DNA of 23,103 nucleotides from Ahniella sp. (GTDB lineage Bacteria; Pseudomonadota; Gammaproteobacteria; Xanthomonadales; Ahniellaceae), in NCBI GenBank assembly GCA_016712105.1, contig JADJRU010000006.1, forward strand, positions 1 to 23,103, given 5' to 3'. The notes below the pieces were generated by a model, which had not been told where the DNA came from, did not search any database, and was given only the letters and a program-made list of their open reading frames with translations. The position numbers were made by a program, and so were the translations under genes. Position 1 is the first letter of the stretch. Each line of letters begins with the position of its first letter. This document shows positions 15,275 to 23,103 of the stretch, in pieces.

Positions 15275-17290
15275 ATGAGTGCAACATCCAGTGGTGCGAG
15301 CCGTTTTTCCGGGCCCCTGTTCTGGGGTATCGGCGCTTTGGGGTTCCTGGGTTTGCTGGGCGCCAACCTGGCATGGCAGGCCAAGTTGGACAGAGAGGAG
15401 CGAAACGCCATCCGTCTGACCACCGACCTGCAGGTGCTGTCGCAGCAGATCTCCAAGTTCGCGACGGAAGCCGCTTCAGGTAACCAAGCCTTCCAGGAAC
15501 TGAAATTGCCCGAACCAGCATCCAGAGCACTCGACGCCATGGAGAAGGGCAGCGCGAAGGAAGGGGTGCCGTCCTACATCGGCACAGGCACGGTGGGCAC
15601 GCCGCTCAAGAAGGTGATCGAAGCATGGGAGACGATCGCCAAGGCCGCCGACACGATTGATGCCGCATCCAGCCTGGTGCTTGACGTGGCCGACACGGCA
15701 GCCGACTTCTCGGAAAACGTCCGCGCGTTGTCCTCGAAGATGGACGAACTGGTGTCAGTGCTGGTGGATAACGGAGCGCCCGGCGACACCGTGTATCTCG
15801 CCACTCGCCAGATTCTGCTTGCCGACCGCATGTTGCGCCGCGTATCCGACATTCAGAAGGGTGGCGACGAAGCCATCTCGGCAGCCGACCAGTTCGGTCG
15901 TGACGCCCGCGTGTTCGGCCAGGTGCTCGACGGACTGATGAACGGCAACTCGGAAGTGGGCATTCGTGCACTGACCGACCCGCGCGCCCGCGAGATCCTG
16001 AGCGAAGTGCAGGATCTGTATTCGGGAATCGGCGAGAACGTCGACAAGATTTCCGGCGCATCCACCGACCTGTTCGAGGTCACCGAAGCTGCCGACACGA
16101 TCTTCCTTGGATCGACCGACCTGCTCGACCGCAACAAGCGCCTCGCCGGTTCGTTCGGCGAAGGTCTGCGTACATTCGGTGGCAACATCCTCAACGTGAT
16201 CTTCGGCGGCGCCGCACTGTTCGCCGCCTTGATCGCCGGCTTGTTGCAGTACCTGACCACACGCCGCCAGCTGCAGAGCACCGCCGATCTGAACCAGCGT
16301 AACCAGGAAGCCATTCTGCGACTGCTGGACGAAATGGGATCGCTCGCAGAAGGCGACCTGACGGTGAAGGCCACGGTGACGGAAGACATCACCGGCGCCA
16401 TCGCAGACTCGGTCAACTTCGCCGTGGAAGCCTTGCGCTCCCTGGTTGCGACGATTAACGAAACCGCCGTGCAGGTTGCTGCCGCCGCCCAGGAAACGCA
16501 GGCGACCGCCATGCACCTCGCGGAAGCTGCCGAGCACCAGGCGCAACAGATCACCTCGGCTCGGCCGCGATCAACGAAATGTCGTCTCGATCGACGAAGT
16601 GTCCAAGAACTCCGCCGAATCGGCCGACGTGGCGCAACGATCGGTGGCCATCGCCGGCAAGGGTGCCGCAATCGTGCGGCAGACGATTCAGGGCATGGAC
16701 AACATCCGTGACCAGATTCAGGAAACCTCGAAGCGAATCAAACGACTGGGTGAGTCCTCGCAGGAAATCGGATCCATCGTCGAACTGATTAACGACATCG
16801 CCGACCAGACGAACATTCTGGCTCTGAACGCCGCCATTCAAGCAGCATCCGCTGGTGAGGCCGGTCGCGGATTCGCGGTCGTCGCCGACGAAGTGCAGCG
16901 ACTCGCCGAACGCGCGTCGGGCGCCACGAAGCGAATCGAAACGCTGGTCCAGACGATTCAGTCCGACACCAACGAAGCGGTCAGCTCGATGGAACAGACC
17001 ACGTCCGAAGTGGTGGCGGGTGCCCGCCTCGCAGAAGACGCCGGCTTGGCACTGGGCGAAATCGAAAAAAGGTCTCGAACGACCTTGCCGACCTGATTCA
17101 GAACATCTCCGAAGCAGCCCGACAGCAGTCTGCCGCCGCTACCAACATCTCGGCCACCATGAACGTCATTCAGGAAATCACCACGCAGACCTCCGCGGGT
17201 GCCTCCCAGACGGCCGAATCGATTGGAAACCTGGCTCAGCTCGCTGCCGACCTGCGTCGTTCCGTCGCCGACTTCAAGCTGCCGTCCTGA
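15275..17290 (+). CDS. pilJ: methyl-accepting chemotaxis receptor PilJ (interrupted by frameshifts)
   Basis: PilJ is the membrane receptor of the Pil-Chp system and senses surface contact through the pilus. A GAGG lies about eight bases upstream of the ATG. The first membrane helix is GPLFWGIGALGFLGLLGANL (residues about 13-32). A long helical periplasmic domain follows, then a second membrane helix near residue 303 (VIFGGAALFAALIAGLLQYL), a HAMP-like segment with LLDEMGSLAEGDLTVKATVT, and the signalling domain. The frame breaks near 16561 and 16583 (repaired: AAINEMSSSIDEVSKNSAES). The highly conserved hairpin reads INDIADQTNILALNAAIQAA and GEAGRGFAVVADEVQRLAER. A last break in the A-run at 17066-17071 precedes VSNDLADLIQNISEAARQQS. 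The repaired length of about 671 residues is close to PilJ of P. aeruginosa (682). Confidence 0.93.
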
Positions 17291-17300
17291 GTGAATTGAA

Positions 17301-18179
17301 TTGATCGCACCGACGACCAATGTCCGAAAGCCCTTCGCACCCATGCCAAGCATGGGTGACGAGGAGTTTTCGCGTTGGGTGGACCTCCTGGATCGGCGCA
17401 CCGGAGTGGTCGTGCCGCCTGGACGCAAGACCTTTCTGGTCACCGGCGTGCGAACGCGCATGCGCGAGACCGGCTATGACAACTTCGAGCGGTACTTCAA
17501 TGAAGTGCTGAACGGTGCCCGCGGTGCCATTGAATGGAGCACCCTGGTCGACCGCCTGACCGTCCATGAGACCCGGTTTTTCCGCCACCAGCCATCGCTG
17601 CAGATGATTGCCGGTGAGTGGCTGCCGGGGTTCCTGAAAGAACACCCGGACAACCAGGCGATGCATGCCTGGAGTGTCGGTTGCTCAACCGGGGAAGAGG
17701 CTTATTCACTGGCCATGGTGCTGGATTCGGCATTGCGGCAACTGGGTGCCAACTGCGCCTACTTTGGGGTCACGGCAACCGACATCAGCAATGCAGCGTT
17801 GGCGATTGGCCGCTCCGGCCTGTACCCGCGCGAGCGCTGGGTGGAGATCCCCGAAGACCTCCAGAAGGCGTATTGCGAACTCGTCGGTAGCGACAGCTTC
17901 GCGATCAATGAAACGCTGAGGAAGCGCGTCGGCTTTCGCCCTGTTCAACATCATGGATGTTGCCCGCGCGCCGCTCAAAAGCTCGATCTGATTTACTGTC
18001 AAAACGTGTTGATCTACTTTGCCCGCGATCGGCGCAAGCAGCTGCTGTCTGCGCTCGCCGATCTGCTCAAGCCCGGCGGTATGCTGGTGCTTGGCGCCGG
18101 GGAAGTGATCGGCTTTACCCATCCTTCGCTGACACGGATCGGCAATCGCCAGACGTTGGCGTTTCGTCGTTCAGGGTGA
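17301..18179 (+). CDS. pilK: CheR-type protein methyltransferase PilK (paired frameshifts)
   Basis: PilK methylates glutamates of the receptor PilJ using S-adenosylmethionine. The CheR N-terminal segment is WVDLLDRRTGVVVPPGRKTF, followed by TVHETRFFRHQPSLQMI. The SAM site is AWSVGCSTGEEAYSLAMVLD, with ATDISNAALAIGRSGLYPRE after it and LDLIYCQNVLIYFARDRRKQ near the C-terminus. Between about 17937 and 17985 the reading is out of frame. Repair gives GFALFNIMDVARAPLK, the expected CheR sequence, so two opposite indels cancel and leave the overall frame open. The first in-frame start is a TTG at 17301; ATG 17343 or 17352 is closer to the domain. Position between pilJ and chpA supports pilK over a flagellar cheR. 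Confidence 0.88.
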   Translation: MIAPTTNVRKPFAPMPSMGDEEFSRWVDLLDRRTGVVVPPGRKTFLVTGVRTRMRETGYDNFERYFNEVLNGARGAIEWSTLVDRLTVHETRFFRHQPSLQMIAGEWLPGFLKEHPDNQAMHAWSVGCSTGEEAYSLAMVLDSALRQLGANCAYFGVTATDISNAALAIGRSGLYPRERWVEIPEDLQKAYCELVGSDSFAINETLRKRVGFRPVQHHGCCPRAAQKLDLIYCQNVLIYFARDRRKQLLSALADLLKPGGMLVLGAGEVIGFTHPSLTRIGNRQTLAFRRSG

Positions 18180-18187
18180 GAACGCCT

Positions 18188-21100
18188 ATGCGCATGCAAC
18201 AAGAAATCGACTTCACCACGCTCAACTGGGTCAAACAGGAGCTGGATGAAACCCTGGAAACAGGCCCGACAGGCGCTGGAAGCCTATGTCGAGGATCCTG
18301 CCGACTCGAGCCTCATGCGTTTCTGCGCCACGTACCTGCACCAGGTGCAAGGCACCTTGCGCATGGTCGAGTTGTACGCCCCGGCGATGGTGGCCGAGGA
18401 ACTGGAGCGGGTCGCGCAAGCCTTGCTCGAAGACCAGATCCGCCAGACGGACGACGCCTACGACGTGCTGATGCGCGGCATCGTGCAGCTGCCGGATTAC
18501 CTTGAGCGACTGCAAAGTGGCCACAAGGACATTCCGATCGTCCTGCTGCCACTGCTCAACGACCTGCGCGCCTGTCGCGGCGAAAAGCTGCTCAGCGAAG
18601 GCGTGTTGTTCTCGCCGGACCTGGCTCTGCCGATGCCGGCCAGCGCCGCGGGTCCGGATCGACCTCTGCCGGACTCTGAAATGAAAAGTGTGGCGGCCCG
18701 CCAACGCGCGAACTACCAGATTGCACTCGTAGTGGCTCCGCGACCAGTCATCGAAATGTCGCCGTCAGCGGCTTGATCAACTCACTCGAAGGCCTGCGCA
18801 GCATCACCTGGGGCGAAGACTCCCGGCGTTTTGGTGGATCGCCGCCGGTTTGCTCGAAGGATTCGCGCCGGTGCGGTCGATGCCAATCAGGCAGTCAAAT
18901 TGCTGTTCGGCCGTGTCGACCGGGAAATCAAACGGCTCGCCGATGGCGGCGAACTGGCGTTCCGCACCAATCCGCCGCGCGACCTGACCAAGAACTTGCT
19001 CTATTACGCAGCCCATGCCAAATCGACCGAAGGTCGATTGGGTGAACTCAAGCGTACGTTCAACCTGGATACCCTGCTGCCGAGCGAAAGGAGCTGGAAC
19101 ACGCGCGCGGTTCGCTGAGTGGTCGCAATCGTGCGCTGCTCGACACGGTGTCGACGGCGATCAAGGAAGATCTCATGCGCGTCAAGGATGCGCTTGATCT
19201 TCTCTCGCACGGCCAACGCCAATCCGGCTGACCTGGCGAACCAATTGGACACGCTCGATCGAGTCGGCGACACCCTGGGCATGCTCGGTTTGGGTGTGCC
19301 GCGTCGGGTGGTGATCGAGCAGCGTGATCCGCTCCGCAAGGTTGTCCACGGTGGCAAACAGGCGGAAGAAGGTACTCTGCTTGATGTCGCCGGGGCGCTG
19401 TTGTTCGTCGAAGCGTCGCTCGATGACAACATCGAACGGCTCGGCGGCGGCGACGAAGGCCGACACCAGCTCGAAATTGCCTGCCGCAGCCGAATTGCCG
19501 CAGACCGAAGTGGCGCAAGATCCTCGAAGCGTTGATGAAGGAAGTCCAGACCAACCTGACGCAGGCGAAGCAGGACATCGTCGCGTTCATCGAGTCCGGT
19601 TGGCAGCACGAGCGCGCCGAACAGATTCCGCGATTGATCGAAGAAATCTCCGGGGCCATGCGCATGATCAATCTCGATCAGGCCGGGGCCTCCCTTGATG
19701 CCATCGGCCGATTCATCGATGTCGAAGTCCTGCAGCGCAAACGCGTGCCGAACTCCGACCAGGTGGATCGTTTGGCCGACGCCGTCGCCAGTATCGAGTA
19801 CTACCTGAGGCGACCAGCGCCCAGCGTCATGGACGCGAAAAGATCCTGGAAGTCACTCGCGAAAGTCTGGAAGCACTGGGCTACTGGCCGATTCCGGCGA
19901 GCGATGCGAACCGTGCCTCTGCTCCGGTCGAGGCTCGTCGACTACACCTGTTGCGGTAGCGGCTGTCGCAGCCGAAGCGATCGCTGTGCCCTCTGCCTTC
20001 GAGTGCGTGGGCAGCGGCAGAACCTGTGTCCGAATTGTCCCCTGCCATCGACTTGACGCCAGGCCGGAAGCGGCGCCTTCCGTGGTTCCGGAGCCGCCGT
20101 GAGAGTTCGGCTCGGTAGCCGAAGCACCTGCAGCGCCAGAAGTCGAACCCGAACCCGAGTTCGATTACGAGTGGGTCGAAATCGAAGAGGAAATCATCGA
20201 GGAAGCGCCTGTCCTGACCGGTGCTTCGGCATTCCAGGCCGTGCCTTCGAACGACATCGACGAAGACATTCGCGAAGCATTCCTCGAAGAAGTCCAGGAA
20301 GAAGTCGAAAATCTCAGCCGCAACCTGCCCGATTGAAGTCAATCCTGGTGATTTCGAACGACTTGAAGCCCATTCGCCGATCCTTCCACCATGAAGGGCA
20401 GCGGCCGATTGGTCGGCGCGCTGGCACTTGGCGAGATCGGCTGGAAAATCGAGAACATGCTGAACCGGATTCTCGATAAGACGATCCAGCCGACCCCGGC
20501 CGTGATGGCTTGTCTTGACCATGCGGTCGGCGCATTGCCGGCATTGCTGTCCGCGCTGCGCGGCGAACAGGGCCAGGGCGTCGATATTCCCGGCATCATG
20601 GCGATCTCCGAGCGCCTTGCCGCGGGCGAGAAGCCTGGTTGCAGAAGCCGGAGCCGGTTCGCCGCATCGAGAAGAAGCTCGTACGGATTGCCACGCCGCG
20701 TCCGGAAGCCGGTCCCGGTGGTTTGTGGTTCCGCCGCCCGAATTGGTCGAACCAGATGTTGTCGCGCCAGATGTTGTCGAAGTGCCGGCTGTCGAGCCGG
20801 AACTCGCAGAAGCGGTGTTCGAAGAAACCGCTGCTGCGCCTGTTGAGCTGAACATCGAAGAACCTGTGGACTCGTCGGGCATCGTCGATGCCGGTGAAGT
20901 CATGGCAGCAGAGGAACCCGCATTCGAGCCATCGACGCCGAATCTGGACGACGATGCATTCGATCGATCCATTCTGGAGCCATCGACCGCCGAACTCGAA
21001 GCTGCACCGCTTGCACCGCAAGCGCCAGAAAGCGATTGGGCGGCTGCTGTGCCGGCCCATTCCTGCCGCGGCGGGCGATACGTTCGGACACCAGCTGAGC

Positions 21101-23103
21101 CTGCGGTCGAAGCCGCCGGTAGTGATGGCGACGGCTCCGGAAGAAGCGACGACCTTAATCGTGCAACCGAACCGATGTCGGCAGAGCCCGAACGTTGGCA
21201 GAACCCGATGCGCTGGCAGAATCCCGATGGTATTTCGTTCGAACCATTCGGTGATGAATCCGACGAAGTCACGCTGACCGGCGAGCCGATCGACATGACA
21301 GACGTCGACGACTTCGAGTCCATCGACTTCTGTGTCGGAACATCAGCAGCCCGAGTCACGCAACCAGACGCGCCGAATTTTGATTTTGCGGATGAGCCCA
21401 TCACGGCTGTCGACATGTAGAGCGGCTTTGATTTCAGTGGAGTCCGAGAGATTCCGTCTTCAGCGCTCGTTCTTGGCCCGTCGAGGCAGTGGCCCCCGCG
21501 TCGCCAGCATTCGAGCGCCAGCAGCTGAGCGTCGTACCTGGACGCCAGCAGCGGGCGCCGACCTAAGGCGCCAGTACCTGAAGCATGGGTATCGGCCAGC
21601 GCCGATTTGGCCGGCGTCGATCCGATGATGCTCGAGATCCTGCGCACGGAAGTGTCCGGACATCTCGGACTGATCCGAGAGTTCCTCACTCAGTCCGAGC
21701 AACAACCTGGTCAGCCCGCCAGTGAGTCGCTGCTGCGTGCCGTGCATACCATGCATGGTGCGATCGCGATGGTGGACCTGCCGAGCGTGACGCCCTTGCT
21801 GGCGCCGCTCGAGGGCTACATCAAACGTCTGCGTGGTCAGGGCCAAGCCCCGACCGCTGAAGGTCTTGCGGTGATCGGCGCCACTGCCGATGCGGTGGAA
21901 GCTCGATCAATGGCGCCACGTCGCCGGTGGATCTGGGCGAACTGGCCGATGCGCTCAATGCCCGCGCAACGACTTGCCCGAGCCGGAAAGTGTCTTGCGC
22001 GTGTTCAATGTTTCCGTTGACGAGGATGAGGACACCAAGTCGGTCGACGCCGGCTGCGGCGGAATCCTTGAACGAAGTATCGCCTGCCGAGCCTGCGACC
22101 GCCTAATCCGGGTTCGCCGAAGTGGGGCTGTCAGGCATTGAATCGGAAGTCCCCGGCGCTCGAGGTTGCGGATACGGATTCGGACCGCGTCAGAGACGCC
22201 TTGATTACTTGCCGCACGAGCAGCCGGCCGCACCGATCGGAAGAGATCGATCTCCGAAGTGGCTGAGACCGAACTCGGTGCGAAGATCAGCAGTCCGAAT
22301 TCACGGCAGAACTGACGTCGGAAGAATTGCCGAGTTCGAGGGCGCCCTGCCGATCCGGCGACGTCCCCGAACCCGGAAACTGGGTTGACGCAACCGGTTG
22401 AAGACACTTCGGCTGAGAACCGGTCGCAGAAACTCCGCCATGGTCGATACTTCGCCAGACCGGTTCGACTTCGCCGTCTGGGCTCGACTGGTTCGACGCT
22501 GCGTCGCTGTTCAGTGATGCAGGTTCGCCCCTGGACGCGCCGGCAGTGGCGACCCCAGCCGAACTGATCAGGTCCGAGGAGCCGGAGCGTTACGGTGACG
22601 AAGAGCCGATCCGAGCATCGAAGAACCGACCCAGGACGACGAACTCGTCGCAAGGCCGGGAGCCATGCCGGTGCAGGTATTCGAATCCGAAAATGCGGGT
22701 CTGCAGTACGCCCCGATCGGTGACGATCTTAATCCGGAAGGCCCGCTGGTTCTGGCCGACATGGACGAAGACCTGCTCGAAATCTTCGTTCAGGAAGGTT
22801 CGGATATCCTCGATGCTTCCGACACCACGATGGCGCGCTTGCGCGAGACCCGGACGAACGCGAAATCGTGGTTGGGCTAGCGTGAACTGCACACCTCAAG
22901 GGTGGTTCCCGGATGGCTGACGCCTGTTGCCAGATCGGCGACCTCAGCCACGCCATGGAGTCCTGTTCGAAATGGTTGCCGATGGCCGACGGTCTGTTGA
23001 CCGCGTCAGCCTCGAATCCCTGGAGCGTGGTTTCCCGATCTCTGCTGGCATGGTGCAGCGCGTGGCGAAGCGTCAGGCGATCGCGATGCCCGAAAACGCC
23101 ATT
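18188..23103 (+). CDS. chpA: ChpA/PilL hybrid histidine kinase, 5' part (many frameshifts, runs off the window)
   Basis: ChpA is the kinase of the Pil-Chp pathway, a very long protein with several HPt domains, then CheA kinase, CheW and receiver domains. Only the N-terminal two thirds or less is here. The start at 18188 reads MRMQQEIDFTTLNWVKQELD. After an indel near 18255 comes KQARQALEAYVEDPADSSLM and the first phosphotransfer-like site, YLHQVQGTL (about 18332-18358). Further helical pieces include TNLTQAKQDIVAFIESGWQH. HPt sites follow at about 20376-20415 (repaired SFHTMKGSGRLVGA), 21736-21762 (RAVHTMHGA) and 22881-22915 (repaired RELHTLKGGSRMAD). A Glu/Pro-rich linker fills about 20740-21420. 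More than a dozen frame changes are needed. The motifs return intact, so error is likelier than decay, though loss of the gene cannot be excluded. Confidence 0.88.

Noticed and set aside
19881..21689. A 602-codon minus-strand frame rich in Ser, Gly and Thr opposite chpA
   Set aside because: It is the antisense shadow of the Glu/Asp/Pro-rich ChpA linker in a GC-rich gene; the plus strand carries real HPt motifs in the same interval.

Overview
The window looks like a chromosomal segment of a gammaproteobacterium of the Xanthomonadales (Lysobacterales) type. The grounds are the Pil-Chp chemosensory cluster (pilG, pilI, pilJ, a cheR-type pilK, and a chpA with several HPt domains) directly beside gshB and a TonB-like gene, together with LPS core genes (Kdo kinase, family 9 glycosyltransferase) and high GC. 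The rank below class is inference.

Layout. (1) 1-3591, plus strand: an accessory cassette of a small winged-helix protein, an ABC-type ATPase and an HNH nuclease with overlapping or nested starts. It resembles anti-phage modules that pair an ATPase with an HNH nuclease, such as Septu. Fragments of one more small reading frame may follow to 3767. (2) 3799-4650, minus: a GIY-YIG/DUF4357 protein convergent with the cassette. (3) 4651-4995: nothing firmly assigned. (4) 8725 down to about 5049, minus: a tightly packed operon kdkA, MBL-fold hydrolase, moaA, moaC, moaD, moaE (Kdo phosphorylation and molybdopterin synthesis). (5) 8871-9929, plus: a heptosyltransferase-like gene diverging from kdkA, followed by a REP-like inverted repeat. 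(6) 14018 down to 10081, minus: gshB, tonB-like and M23 peptidase joined by ATGA overlaps, then ppa and tsaC joined by a TGATG overlap. (7) 14237 to the right edge, plus: pilG, pilI, pilJ, pilK and the 5' part of chpA, which control type IV pilus motility.

A dominant property of the sequence is single-base indels. At least ten genes read as one protein only after switching frame, often at homopolymers, and the motifs come back intact after each switch (GGEP in moaA, the MCP hairpin in pilJ, HTLKGG in chpA). Housekeeping genes are affected as much as accessory ones, so I favour uncorrected long-read error over real gene decay. The density is uneven: about 3 kb from 7997 to 11088 reads cleanly, while chpA breaks roughly every few hundred bases. 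Each affected gene is listed once over its full extent, with approximate break points.

The most interesting part is the left-hand cassette: winged helix, ATPase with a long insertion, and HNH nuclease with a long N-terminal extension, next to a second nuclease-family gene. I cannot match it with confidence to a named system.
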